Below are positions 24,101 to 39,100 of a stretch of DNA of 64,000 bases, piece after piece. The notes below the pieces were generated by a model. The model saw only the letters and a program-made list of their open reading frames with translations. It ran no database searches and had not been told where the DNA came from. Each line of letters opens with the position of its first letter. Position 1 is the stretch's first letter. This DNA comes from Trileptium ribeirensis. Taxonomy: Eukaryota; Nematoda; Enoplea; Enoplida; Thoracostomopsidae. The DNA lies in contig JASANE010001626.1 in NCBI GenBank assembly GCA_030248225.1, positions 48,841 through 112,840 on the forward strand, in the 5' to 3' direction. A program made the position numbers and the translations under genes.

Positions 24101-27100
24101 CGTCTCATTTTATAAGCTGATGCTCAATATAGCTATCGCTAATTGCATACTAAACGCTCAGCAGTCGCCGCAGTTACAATCTATTCGATGAATATTCTAA
24201 ATGATATTTTTCTATTCTTATCAGGTTGAACATGTTCGATTTGAACATATACACATAAGCTCTCTGAATGGATCAAACAACTGCTACAAAAAACCTCCTG
24301 GCGTTGTTTTCTAATTATTAATAGTTCTTAGTGGGTTAAGGGGACAAATCCTACGGTAAATATATTTGTCTTAGTTTTACAGGGCATTTTGTTGAAGTTA
24401 AATTTTGTTCCTTACATGCAAATAAACTGATTACTGTACACATGGAAATGTATGTTTGGACCTGCAAAAAATATAGAAAATTTAACCGGAAATCTGATTC
24501 CAGCGCAACTTTTGTCTTTTGTCGGAGCCTCAACCAGAACACGATTTTCGCTGGATCTAGATCCTGAATCCCAGTAATTACAGGCAGAATACACATGTGC
24601 AAAAGGCACCTGCAAGAATCTCAAGTTTGCAAAAACGGCATGATTAAATCACTCGATATAATTTCACTTAGACAATAAAAAATATTTACTCATCAAGAAC
24701 GGTTATCAGCTGATCCTTAAGTGTCGAATAAAGAAGCTGCCGCGGCGACACAGTTCCTAACCCACTTGCAGGCATAATATCACAGTTATCACGGCCAGAA
24801 TTGACGTCTCTAACTGATCCACCCGATGAAACAGCTGATATAGTTGAGTCGACCGACAAATCTTCGAAATCACAATGTCCGCATTCCACCTGAATTTTGC
24901 TAACCCTGGGAGCACTTTCGTGTTTCGATTCACCATTGTTCACAAGAAGTTGTCCACCTGCTTCAGTTTCCCCAAAATCAATAGGTCCTTTCACGCTTCC
25001 ATTACTACGCTGCCGCTCAATACCACCGGGAAATAGCGTAACAGAATCTTCACCGCAACTGAGTACCCCAAGATTACTGAAGTCAGTTCTAGTACTTTCT
25101 TCGTTGTTTGTGACTACGCTAGACCGGCGATTTAACGTACGTTTAGCACGCCGATCACGCAATGATAGTGTAATCTTCTTAGGAGTTGTTGGCAGTTCAG
25201 GTTCCTCGTCGTCCAGACAACTGTCCTGGGAATATTTGGATTTAGCTGAAGCAAAAAAACACACAAAAATAGAAATTAGTCGTAAAAAAGCATCATACTT
25301 ATGATGCCTTAAGTAACGGCATGATAAACTCATAAGAAAGCTCAATAACACGGGTAACATTGCGGCCAACATGCAACATATACTTGATAGGCTTCAGCGC
25401 CAATGGGCACGCCTTTGGATCCGGAAGCAACCGCTCTACAGACAGAGTTATAAATGACTGATATCGTTGCAGCTATAAAGCAATGTTATATTGAAAATTG
25501 GAATACCGCCTATACTGAATGTCACAAAACCTAAAACTTAACTGTAAGACAGAAAACAACCCATGGCCAAATTTGTGACCACAGACGAAAATCTTTGGTA
25601 AATAAGGTTCCCTAACAGTGGAACTTAACAGCTGGAGACGGTGTGCTACAGCCATTCTAAACGACCACACCATCGTATTAAACGTATCGAAAAACTTATA
25701 CAAAGCGTTCTAAATTTTCTGAAAGCGATGTATAACCAAACAACTAAAGGCAGACAATATCCAGGAAATCGGGTTTGACCCTAACCCCTCTGAAGACGCA
25801 TGAAGCGTGTTGAACTCTCGATAAACAAACCATTGTATTCAGCTGACTAAAAAACTGTAATTCTATAGACCATTCTTGATGTCTTGCACGCAATATTTAA
25901 CCAAACAAATGAAAACAGGCTACTTAATAGAATCAGATTTCATCGATTGCAAAAGCCTAGAAACCCCTGAAAAGATATAGTTTGACTCTATAACCTATTC
26001 AGCGTGCCTGATAACCAAAGACTCGTTGAGGCACAAACGCACATAACATGCCGAGATGTGGAAAATCTATATTTCTAACGAACGATTCGGGTACAGAGCG
26101 ATCTAGGGAGTTGTCCCGCAGAAGCATAATATTCAGTAACGTTGTAGGTATCAACAGTTTGATTCCGACCGGTGGCCTGCTATTTCAGTATGATGTTTCC
26201 ATAACTAGTGCCGCTATCGAGATTGCAGAGCGTAGTGAAGTACACCACCGCCTTTTTCGTGCACAGCCAATCAGCTCTCGATAGCATACGTCCATATGCT
26301 ATATGTGACGGTGCCATACTCCCACACCCACTCATCCCCACGGAACCATGGGTCGTACAACAAAATTAAAACCGTTATTAATTGAGAAATTAATGCGTTT
26401 GCCATGCCCGAAAAAACCACAAGTGTAACTTTTCAGTCGCCTTTTCATGGACTGCGAAGCACCAATGACCTGATTTGACCAAAACCATTTGGATCAGGAA
26501 GATAGAATCGGAGCTAAACGGCACACCATCATCATTATCGAAGAAAATAATTTTATCAGAAACCATCCATCCGCAGATGAGTTATGAGTTACGCCGACAC
26601 ACAAAAATTTCATGATTTTCCCTCACGTGCTCATTAGAAAAACTTAGCTCGCTCCGTGTAGGCATGTTTGATTTTTGTCACTCGGTGAAATAACAAAAAC
26701 AATTTGTTAATGTACACCTTAAGTATTTTGTATAAAAGACAGAAATAATGTTAATCAGTAAGTTAAAAATAAATGTCAATTTCTTAATTTTTTTGATAAC
26801 GTTATTGATAATGAATTCGCCAACACAAACGTTGACACGGCAGTCATGATGTTCAGCTTTAACAATATTTTGCTAACACATGTTGAGTTTTTACATTTAA
26901 TAAATAATTCGGCGAGTTAAATATTGAACCAAAGTGTTATACTTTAAATTATTATTTCACACATTTAGGGGTTCGAGATACACGATATACGAAAATAATT
27001 ACTGAAGGATACACCTCTCTGTATGACTATGTGCAAACTTACTGAGAATCTATATTCAAAATAAATTTAGAATGTTAATTTTCAAAAAAAATTAAATTAA

Positions 27101-30100
27101 TTTACTGTTGAATCAACACAAATGGCACAAGTCGCCGGTCATCGAATGCTTGAATTTCGCCCTGCATCGCAATATATTCTGGGTCAAAAATCAGAAATAA
27201 TGAAAAACCCAATGTCGCAAAAAAGCAATGAATGAATTCGATCTGAGATAACTGGCCTGTCCACAGCCCTCCGAAAAGTGGAGGGGGGGAAACTTCGGGG
27301 GGCCCCCATGTTCATTCTCGGGGGAAATTTCAAAGTGGGGGGGGGTAAATTTTGCTTAAAAATACAAAATATTTCCATATTTTCATGCATTTTTACCACT
27401 GTGAACGTACTTTCAAGCTAAAAAACAATATTTTAGCATTATATATAGTGGTAATTAATGTTTAAAAAACAATTTGCAAACAAAGGACATAAATTTTCAG
27501 ACATAAAAAATTTTTGGGAATTAGTTGAACATGGGGGTTTCGGCCGAGTGGGGGGGACGGACATGGGGGAAAATCTCACGAACATGGGGGGATTTGGAAA
27601 GTGGGGGGGGTCCCCCCACCCCCACTGTGGACAGGCCAGGATAATACTACAACATATTTTCATCAGTAAACCTTAACTTTCTGCAATAAAAATTCCTATA
27701 CTAATATTGTAAGTTCATATACTTATTCAATAAAATAAAGATTTAATTTAGAGTAAATATTTGTTATAAAGCAATTAAATTGAGTAGGACTTAAATATAT
27801 ATGTATCTACTGGAAGTGTAAAAATATCACAAGCTATCATTTTCAAAATAAAACTATTCTGTAAATTAACAATACTGGGCTCTCCAAATTGGGGGTGGGG
27901 GTCTGGCTTTTTTCGGTCTCCCCTGGTTCAATACAGGTGCCCCCAGTTCGCGCCCCCTGGCAAAAGTTTGGGCTCCCCCGGTTCGTTGCAGCTAGGCAAA
28001 TTTTTTTGTTTCCAATTGGTCCAAAGTATGTAAAATTTGATCAAAATTTGTACTAAAATTGCGTTTTGAAGCCAAAAATTTCGCAGATTTTGTTAAAATT
28101 TGCTTCAAAATCACTTTTTCTCTTCATCAAAAGCGTTTTGGCAGTGTTTCTGACACGATTTTTTACCATTTTTCTTTTGGCAAAATGCCCCCTGGCAAAA
28201 TCACCCCCCCCCCGGTTCGGAACCAGGGGGCCCCTGGTTCATGCCCCCTGGCAAAATTTTCAGCGAATGGAGAGCCCAGCAATACATAGTACATTTTAGC
28301 AGAACCTATTCAAAACTGTGCAGGTAGTATAGTATTAGATTTTAAAATTTCATCCCACATCGCAAGATATGCGCAACCAAGAATAAAAAATACGCAACGT
28401 CTTCACCAACAAGAAGTAAATTTTTTTAAATTTAACTTCGACAATTTCATGTTTGACACGTAAGTAAGTATATTTGAAGATAGACTCACCACTAGAAAAT
28501 ACTGTAAACGTCTAAAAATCAAATTCCAGTTTTAGGTCCATAACTCAAAGCAGATTTTAGACCAAAAAAATCGGGCCTCATTACCAAAAAGAAAATTTTT
28601 TTATAATTTTGGCTATTGGAAATCCAGAGGGTGTGTCTGAGGGTCACATGGGCCCAACTAGCGTTTTCCACTAGCAACGCAGCGTTTGGCTAAAATACAG
28701 TCTATCACCTCTGAATTTGCACAAGCTATAACCTATCCCGCAATACCTTTTCCTGTCATTATTTTTGATTTTCTCCCAGGTCATAAAACAATTCACGTCT
28801 AAGTACTAAGATAAAATAAGACCACGTGCTCGAAAGACGCGATGCCCATATTTAGATTTATCCACGGACATTTTTATAATTAAGTCAGTGACTCTATGTT
28901 GCTTCTTACTTCAACCACTACGTCTACGATGCAAGCTATTAACATCAGCGGTCGTATTAAGTAATAAAGGATAAAAACTAGTTGAGAATTAAGATAAAAT
29001 TTTGCATCTGCAAAAGATTCCGTTCCCGATTTTTCCCAGAAAAGACCATTCTTCTATGGTTTTCAGATGGTAACTCGGTCTGGACAAAAATCTTATTTAA
29101 AATTTTAATAAGATATAACGATGAATGGAGATACGTGTGTGGTAAACTTAATATAAACCAATTAAACCCACATTCTGTCGGATTACGACCAACCACGGTA
29201 AAAAATTCTCGCGAAACAATACTGTTATATATAGTATCTTCTCGGCTGCCTCGAACCATGCTTTGAACGCTTCTCTTCGCAAAGCCTCATGTATTTCTAT
29301 AATAATTTTATTACATAAATGCAAAAATAAAAATCGCCAGATTTAAAAAATTTCAAGGAGTTAACCATCAAAAAGTTTGGTAATAATTGTCTATTAACTG
29401 AATGAAACTTACCAGGACTGGTAACTGTATTTTCATAAGTCTGTTTGATATGGTCGCTAATTTTTCGTAGAAATCCACTATATGATGCCAGCTTCTCCTC
29501 CGGAGGATGAATCAAAGACGAAGTTAATTTTTCAGGCGTAATAACAACTAGGTCGTTAGCAGTATTTAGGCCGTCATCATGCTGAGCAGGTAAAGCATCA
29601 GCGAACACGTTTTCGATTGTAGTCGGCGACGTCGTTTCGATAACGCCGTTATCATACACAGACTTTCCGTCATATGATTCGCTGACATCCGCAGTTTTCC
29701 ATGCAACATGCTGCAATAGCTCAGTTGGTCGGTTAGGAGCTGGCACAGTCATTTTTTCCACAATACTATTTACACTAACGTCAACATCGAAAACCGGTTC
29801 TCTTTTCTGAGTTGTTACATCTTTAGAGAGAAATACCCCGTCCAGCCGCAACGTATCTTCACTGTGCCCTACGCTACCATTTACGGATTTCTCTGTGTCT
29901 GCAACAGCCCCACATATTGCAAATGGTTCCGATATTTCCAACTTAACTTCAAGCAAAGATTTTAATTGTTCTATTAATAAATCAATTTCAACATCTCGCG
30001 ATAAAATAACAAGCACTGACGATACATCCGGATCCCACGGTGAAGTAGGTGACGAACAGCAACCACGAATGCGCAAGATGCCAAACTGTAGGATTTGAGC

Positions 30101-33100
30101 AAAGCCATGACACAACACTAACTAAAACCATAAGTACATACAATGCATGAATATAAAAAGGATAGAAACAGGGTTAAAGAGGCAACAAATATGTTGAGAC
30201 TTTCCAATATTAAACAGAAACCATGTTTCAAGCTACATAATATATTCGTGAAGAATTAACAAGTCTCACCTACCCAGATATTCAAAACATATATGGTTGT
30301 TTCCAATGATTTTGAAACAAAGTGTGTTACTTGGCAATGAAGCGGAGCGAGCGCAGAATGAAGTCTCCTCAGATAGCCATAAATATTGTTAAAAGAATTC
30401 TTTTTTTTACCTCAAGCATAACAACTCTTCACCGAATCGACGAATTTTCGCAATTTTTATAATAGGTCTAATAGAATATAATAAATTGTACACCTAGCTT
30501 TGTGCTTATGCTGCTTAGTTTAATGATTATCGTGCATAAATTTTCACAAAAAGATACTAATCGTGAGGGGGAAAAGGTGGAGAAAGCGGTGGCTTATTGA
30601 TTTTGATTATTTGATGCCTCTAAATATTCCAATGACCCTTGCATGACCCAAAGTTGGTCGACAAATAGAAACAACCGTGGAAAATTCATCGAGAGTCATA
30701 ACTTTGCCATAATATATTATATCACAGCTACTGTTATCAATTAAGAACCAAAACTTTAAAAATACCACCAAAAGGGACAAATTTTTAAAAATTTTGACAA
30801 ATTAAGTTTTTTGCTTGTTCTAGGAAAACGATGGGCTTGTAGGTATAACAGCAAAGTTGTAACTCATTCGAGAACTACAACTTTGCTATGAATTTTTGTC
30901 AGAGCATCCGTTTTCGAGCCAAAGTTTAAAAAATACCTCCCAAAAAGTAAAATTTTCAAAATTTTTACAAGGTACATAGGTCTCGTACTTGTGTGTGTCT
31001 GAACTAATAAATTTTATTATTCCATAGGATTAATTAAACCATTAAACTCGTTGATTTGTTTCGAACCACCATTCGGTATGTTTCCAGAGCTGCAGGACAG
31101 CTAAATTTGCTAATTTTTTTAACCAAAAAATAAGCACAGGCTGATGTAGAGGATTAAAATGGCCTATAGGTTTATAAGGTTGCTGAATATTATAAAAGCA
31201 ATGTATTTGGTTTACTTCTTACTGGTTGCTCTAGCAAATATTCACTCTATATGGCTCTTAAAATTTTTAATCTCTTAATGATAAATTTTCGTGTTTTAAA
31301 TCATTCAAGAAAGACATAAAAGGTCCTAAGTTTCGTCTTTAATGTTTTGTTATGTAATTTAAATAAAACATTGCCGGCGTGTAATTGTTCTTGGAGGATA
31401 TTAAAGGGACTCAGGGAGCCGAATTTGTAACGATAAAATGGTCAATAAACGCAGAGTAGACATACTCGCTCCGTTCCCATTCGCTTTGACAGCTACTATT
31501 TGATATTTCGTTAATACTTTTAATTATTCAGCTAAGAAAGCAAATAAGTTTGACGTCGCTCTTCCATAAATATTTACAGTAGATTTTCATAAAAACACAA
31601 TAAACGTTAAACAATAAATTTATGAAACGCAACATGTGGAAAACTGAATCAATTTACGCAATAATTCCTGCAAAACAAAATGTGCGGAAAACTTCTGCGT
31701 CTCTATAATTATAATCCTCAACAGGTTCGCTTGTGTGCAAATTCTAAGACATTCATTCGTTTTACTGAATAACAAGCAAAAATTCACAAGGCTTCCTTCA
31801 GATTCTGGCAATTATATGGGCGTCGAAGTCACGCAGACCCCCCCGTACTTAAAGAGATAACAAATTCAATAACATGTACACAGACGTATAGTATATACAA
31901 GTTAAAAAATTGTCTGAACGGTAATTGGAAAAACGACCCCCTGGTTATGCGACCTTTGAAAACTGTATTTGTAAAAAATCAGCTATAAAACATTTTGTTC
32001 GATTTTCATAACTTTGTTGTAAACTTAAAAATGCTTTTTCAGTCATAAGAATTCCCTTCGTTATTCCACTCGCTGAAATATCGAAAACAAGCAAAACATT
32101 GAACCCCTTACAGCTTATTGTTCAAACTATTCGCGCAAATCCATTTTTATTTCACTCATTAACCCTTCGAGGACTGAGGGGGTTTAATGGACCCCGGTGG
32201 ATAGTTTTTAGGTGTAAAATCTGCATGTCTTTATCTTATATAAAATCCGCATAATATATGATCTGTATTCAAAGCGGAAAAACAGTTGAAAGTGTATATT
32301 TGGAATCATATTTTGATAATACAGCTATATTTGTCTTTTAATATGGTTTTTGTGATTCAATGGTGCACCTGCGCTTGGCAGCAAAGGTTAGTCCACGCAA
32401 CGTTTCTGAATCTTGGAAATTTTCAAACATGTCGCCCAGATCAAACATTCGCAAACCAACAATGGTGATGCCAGTGAACAGCAACATATGTGGTGTTGCT
32501 TAATACGTTATATGGTTTTCATGTATCCTTTAATTTGAGACATTAGGACGAAAAACACTAATAGGGGTCCATCGGACCCCTTATTCTCCCGCGTTGCTTG
32601 AAAAAGCTCAGTCCTCCAAGGGTTAATATCAAAAAAAGCAAAGCGCCGAACCCCATTCCAACTTACTGTCCAATTTTTAGCTCAAATCATATATATGATA
32701 TAGCTGTTTTTACTCACTAAAATATTAAAAAACGATATTTCCTCAAACTGTAACGTATGTAGGTAAAATAGGTCACACTAGAGTATGATGATACTAAGGC
32801 AATATTTAAGTACACACTACGATTTATTGCATAAACTTTTCAAAACAAATTAGATTTCAGGTTTACATACAGTCATAACCAAGTTTATTGTGTTTACGTT
32901 TAATATTTCTTACATAGTATAGGGGGATTTATTTATAAGCTGTAGTGATTCGTTCGAATAATATATTAGTATAGTAGTAAAATTTAGTATTCTGGCACTT
33001 TTAATTATATATGCTTTATGTTAAATGGACGAATACAGGATTAGTTAAGATGGTCATAGCGGGTAAAGGGGCTTACTAGCACCAATTGATCTGATAACAT

Positions 33101-36100
33101 AAAGTTCAGTGGCAAAGTGTATTATCACAGTTACACATTCCGCACTCATAATGCAACGTTTGTTCTAAGTACGTTTACAGTGGAATCTTGTTCGTTTGAA
33201 GATTTCCGCGACAAAATTTACTAAAAATAATGTTAAATCCACCACACAAGCTCACATAGGAAGAGGTTCTTTTAGTACATAAATTTTCGGCGTTTATAAC
33301 TGCCGGTTCACTAGCATGTTTGAAACAAATGCTCTAAATATTTAAATCCGGCCACAATCATAAATCACAACCAAGCTAGGAATTTTGGACTTAGAATTTG
33401 GGGGATTATCCAAATTGTACAAGATACCTTTTTCAAAATGCCAATCCAAATTTGACCAGTTTTTGGCCATACTCCAGACAGAGGCAATATGTCTTAGATC
33501 TGTCAAGTTTCAGCACTATTAATGTCTGAGACACGTCGATTTTTACCAATATTAAAACCATGAGACAATATCGTTGGCACGTTAGTGCTCGATGGAAAAA
33601 GATAAAAAGCGATATCTAATGACTAATTTCTAAAATCATCGCTTCACCGATATCTCAAGAACCGGCGACCGGATCAAGTCGTACTACGCATCGTTCGAGT
33701 CTTCTCCACAATTCCTATCTCAAATTCACCCATGTAACCCTACTTAATGAATAACTAGGTCCGAAAAACCTATTTGTAAAGCTTCATTAGAGCTACAACC
33801 CCTATATAGTATCTTCTTGGGAAGCCTCGTCGAACCAGGGGTTCTGACTTCTCTCCATGAAGCCACAATACTAATATTTACAATTGAAAATTTATTATAA
33901 ATTTGAAATTTATTTAATAGCGCTAAAACCGAAATCGATCGATGTTTTGTTTAATCGAAATCGAAACTGATTGAAAATTCGTTTAATCTAAATCCAAGGA
34001 AATGTCCATCAATTCTGTCGATTGTTTTAGCCTTCTGGACGTGACTGCATATTGTACATTATTTATATAGTTTATAGCACCGTACAGTTTGTATCTTTAC
34101 ACAGTTGCACGCGTCAGTATTACTGCATTTTATGATTTAAAAGCGGTGCAAAATGCTGTAAAAGTGTGTCTCACGTTTTTCGGAGAATTAAAAGGGAAAC
34201 TTTCGACATAAAAAGTTATCAATGGGCGTAAGCGACAGGACACGAGTGGCCTGCGTATTACGGGAACACCAGCAGTTAGGGTCGCTTGTTTCTCATTTGG
34301 CTCTGAGGACGCACGGAAACTTACGTAATCACCGTCTCGTTCGTACTCGCTGTCGCAGGGGTTTCCATCTTCGTCGACGGGTGGGTTATAAACAACTTTC
34401 AATACCCACTTGCTATTTGTGTTGTTTTCAAAATGATCGGCCGTCTGACGACTGATGTTTAAAACTATTTTGACCTAAAATAATGAAAAATCAACAAGCA
34501 AAAAATCTGAAAGCCGTAGTATAATATTCTTATTCGATCTATCAATTTGACAACACAACGACAATGAGGTGCGCCATAACAGTGAGTTCGCACTGCAGTA
34601 TTGATATCGTTGCAACTGTCAGCACAAAACTAGAGTATTTGAGCAGTAAAAACAGTGTGTAATCATATGAGAACTAGCAAAAACTGGCCAAGAAAAACAC
34701 ACAATGAGAAGATTGGGTGATATCAGTATTTATACAATAATTATACGGCTTATGTAGCACATAGAGGCTGTTTATATTTCTATGCGTAATGACGTGCATT
34801 TCTAGATGTACAGACAACTGATCGCTTTGGCCTTCCCGGTTGCTCTTGCCAATACTACGCTCTATATTATAGGTTAATCAATTAATGATACCAGATCCAA
34901 TTTTCATGCAATTTACACTGAAAAAAAACTATATCAAAGCCGTGTATTAACAAACATTCCGTTCACGACTGCATCTGATAAGATGCGCTTTTCAGTGCCA
35001 TAATGTGGTGTTACATCTGAACAATACTGAGGTCACACTAATGTGACTGTAACTACTAACTTCAGTTAGTTTGTATATCAATACCGCCAACAGCATACGA
35101 AATATTACATAATGTAAAAAGCTTCGAATAATTTACCATATTTTCCTTCCTTAATTTAACTATCTACTGAAAACTTACAATTTAATATACGCCAATTTCG
35201 TACAACCATAAGAAAATTTACTCTAGAAGTTTTGTAGTTTTCCAGTCCCGACATCGCAATCTTAGTTAGTTGACTGTGGATACAGAGATTGCCACCAACA
35301 ATAGAATTCAATGTTGGCTGAAAATCTTGACAGGGATACGAATCAGAGGCGGAATGGGGTGTCTGGTTCCCAGCTGGGAGCACTGAATTGCGGCAGGGGG
35401 CATGAAGTGGGACCCCTAACTAAATTGGTGCTTCGAAACCTGATATTTTTCAAAACTCGGTGCTTTGAAACAAAACGTTAAAATTGATAATAAGTGGCCT
35501 CAGAAACGTTGCAAAAAGAACTCTTAAACCAAATTTTACTTAATCTAATCAGATTTTTAACTTCGAAAAGAAATTATAGCAAGATTTTTTCTAAGTTTTT
35601 ATGTCAACTGAGGTGCTTTCAGTAGAAAGAGCATTGCGAGGAGTAGCCCAACATTTTGCCAAGGAATACCCATTTTTGTGCCAGCAGGGCACCGACAAAT
35701 CCTTGGCCACCACTCCCACTCAGCGCTTTCCTAGTTTACAAAAACAACGAATATTTACTGCCCAACGTTTCAAAATAGCTGATCTACACACTCAAAATTT
35801 AGTTCTTCCAGTCTAAATTAACAAGTGGAAGAATATTATGATAGCACCGAGAACCGATTTTAGGGCAGTCCTATATAGTTCCAACACCATACCTTCCTGA
35901 ACGACTTCGTTTCGTCCCCATTAACAGACGATGACGTCGGTAAGAAACACTGATTATCCACGTGGCCTTCTGGATGCAAATATCCAATTGATTTAAGCAT
36001 CTCGGGTACTGAAAACTAATTAAGATGTTAGTTTTGCAATCATTTAATACCAAATTTACAGGGCTTACCCTGTTTCAAAAAACTGATTATTTACGTTAAA

Positions 36101-39100
36101 ACAGGGAAGCCCGATAAATCAAACAGCGATTTCGGTATTAAACTAAAATTAAGAGTACAGCTTGATTATAGCAGCGACGCACATCTAAACCAACGCCCAG
36201 GTTACACCAGTCTTGATGTTTCTGAAACATAATCAATGGCCATAATAGCCCCATTTCTCGGAGTCAAACATTTTCACAGATGCCATACCGCGGCATTAGT
36301 TTCTAAAAAGGGATGTCTCTATCGTCGAACATAAGCTACCGTCAGTACTCTCAAATCAGGTAAACCTGCGTGCGAAACTAGAATAAATAAATAGTTGGCC
36401 ACCACTTTCAGAATACATAGCTTATGATATTCAGAAACAAAAATCTACATACATGTAAACTGGCTTGTACACAGCCCTCCGAAAAGTGAGTGGAAGTTCG
36501 GTCGCCCAGTGTTCTTTCTCGGGAGAAATTTCAAAGTGGGCGGAATAAAGTATGCTTAAAAATACTAAATATTTGTATACTGTCATGTATTTTACTGCGG
36601 TGTATGTATTGTCAAGCTATAAGACCATCATTTTAGCATTGGAAATGGTGGTAATTAATGTTTTAAAACATTTTGATTACAAAAATAAAATTTTTGGATT
36701 TAGTTGAACATTGGGGGTTTCGGCCGCGTGTGGGGCGGATTTGGGGAAAAATCTTACCAACAGGGGGATTTGAAAAGTCGGCGTCTCCCCATACCCCCCA
36801 CTGTTGACACGCCATATTGCGTATATAACCGCAGCATCAGCATGTCTGGCTTCCCTATTCGTTGAAAATTTTGCTATGAGCATGAACGGGGGTGGAGTTG
36901 GTTCGGAACTGGGGCTGCAGATTTTGAAAGGGGGTGTGAACTAGGGGCACCCAACCTTAAACTGGGGGCGAAGTGGGTGTCGAAATATAAAAATTTTCAA
37001 AATTTATTGCATTTCATCGACGTAAAGTTAAAATTATTTTTAATAAATGGCCTCTGCAACGACGCAAAAACGTCTTTATTGACCAAATTTTTGCTGAAAT
37101 TAACAAAATTTAACATAGAAGATGATTTTTTTTGGAGAAATTGGAGAATTTTTTAACCGGGGGAGCCAAAATTTTCCCATATGCGCCAACCAGGATGCAC
37201 GCGTTTTTTCCAGGGGCATCGAAAAAGGTCAGGCCCCACTTAGAAGAAGCCAGAGTGTACCAGCATAGCATTAGCATACTATGAACATCATAATGCGTGC
37301 ACAGTAGAATCATAGCAAACTGTACAAAAAAATCGTATATACCTCGTTGCCCTTCACTATCTGTGGCATACAGATCAATTTCATAGCGATAAGATTCGAG
37401 AACTGGAAATCCGGTGAAGACTTGTACATCAAACGCCTGATCCCGTGACTCCAATGATAACCATTTCTGAATTATTACAGAAAATAAATATGCACCAATA
37501 TCGATCGAACGGAACACCAAAATATGTTCAATAACAATTGAACGAAAGTTATTCACTAAGAAATTAACCGTCAACTGTGATTTTTACTTAACTATGACAA
37601 GTACGTAATACTTGACAGATGTTTCAATTTCATTTCACAAATTACAGTTAACACCTTTTCGAAGGTGCTTACGTAGTTTGTTTAGTACCTGAATCGATGT
37701 ATTTTTATCATATCACAGCACACATAAATTAGTTGGCTATAATCCTTAGTAGGACTCCCAGACCAAAATGTGTATGGGATACATGTCATAATATTAAACA
37801 GAGTGATTTGGGTCATTGCTTGCTAACAAAAAATTGTAGAGATTCTATTCGCTGAAGATTTTGCCAGGCGGCATAAAACGGGACCCCTGGCCGAACCAGG
37901 GCACGCATGATTTTTCTAGAAGACATGCCCTGGTGGACACTATCGGTTCAACCGGTGGGCTTCAAAATTTAAGGATTGTAAAAATTCTGCGTTTTTCGGG
38001 GAAAAGTTCAAAATCGCGTCAGAAACCAAAATTTCACTGATAGAGAGTAGAAACGAGATTTGTGCAGATTTTGACAAAATTTAAGAAATTTTTAAGTTCA
38101 GAATGGAATTTTAATAAAATATTTTTTCTATTTTTATCACCACCGAAGTGTTTGTACCGGCAGATACTGCTCGCACAGTTTCAATATATACAGTTCAGTG
38201 CAACGCAGTTTCTGGCTGCGTTGCACATTATGTTACTTTACTTCAATGTACACTGATTTACAAAGTTTACAAACACACTGCCTAGTGCTTGACGCAAGTT
38301 ATATTAACCAAGATTATAGCTAAGTACTTCTAAATTATCGACACAGTTACCGAGTTGGACCGGTTTAATTCTAGCATATCTCGCAGACTTCTGAATGTGT
38401 AAAATAGCTGCTACAGGCATCGAGTTGGCTTTGTTTTGTTAACAAACACCTGCAGTGTTAAGATGAAAAATTGCTACTGAAATTATATGTCCTACTTACG
38501 TTTCAGCTTGCAATTTACAGAGTTAATCTTTTATTTTATTTGGTTGCATTGGAACTTGACCGTTATGTATATATTACATATATTTCGACTACAGATGAAG
38601 CAAAATGTGTTAAATTTTAAACAAAACTTTTAAAATGGAATTCCGGTTCCGGTATGATTTGCCTTTTGCCGGAACCGCAACCGTAACACAATTTTCTCCG
38701 GAACCGAAACGGGAATTCCGGTTACTCTCTGATACAAATGTACACATACTCAATACTGTTGCAACAAATTGATTACTGGTTGTTTAAGTTTGGATGCTAA
38801 AGCAGAGTTTAATTCAAGAAATTTACTTTGATAGGCTATATTGTCCAGATGCGCCAATTTAAATTAAAACTTGACAAACCTTGCTGGGCCAACTTGGGAC
38901 TGAATACAAATTTGGGGCCTGGCTCCCAATCGTGGATGTAATTGAATAGTTGGAACTATAAGTTTTCAGGCTTGCTGAAAACTAATTTGTGGAATTTAAT
39001 CTCTTTTGTACAAATCGCCTAAAATATTTGGGTCTTAAAGGTTAGCTACTCGGTCTTTACGTTAATATATAAAACTAGAGTATAAAATACTAAACAATAA

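Noticed and set aside
24897..25304. Plus-strand frame opposite exon 10
   Set aside because: It mirrors a well-supported minus exon and has no splice or start context.
29895..30098. Plus-strand frame opposite exon 9
   Set aside because: Shadow of the real minus-strand exon.
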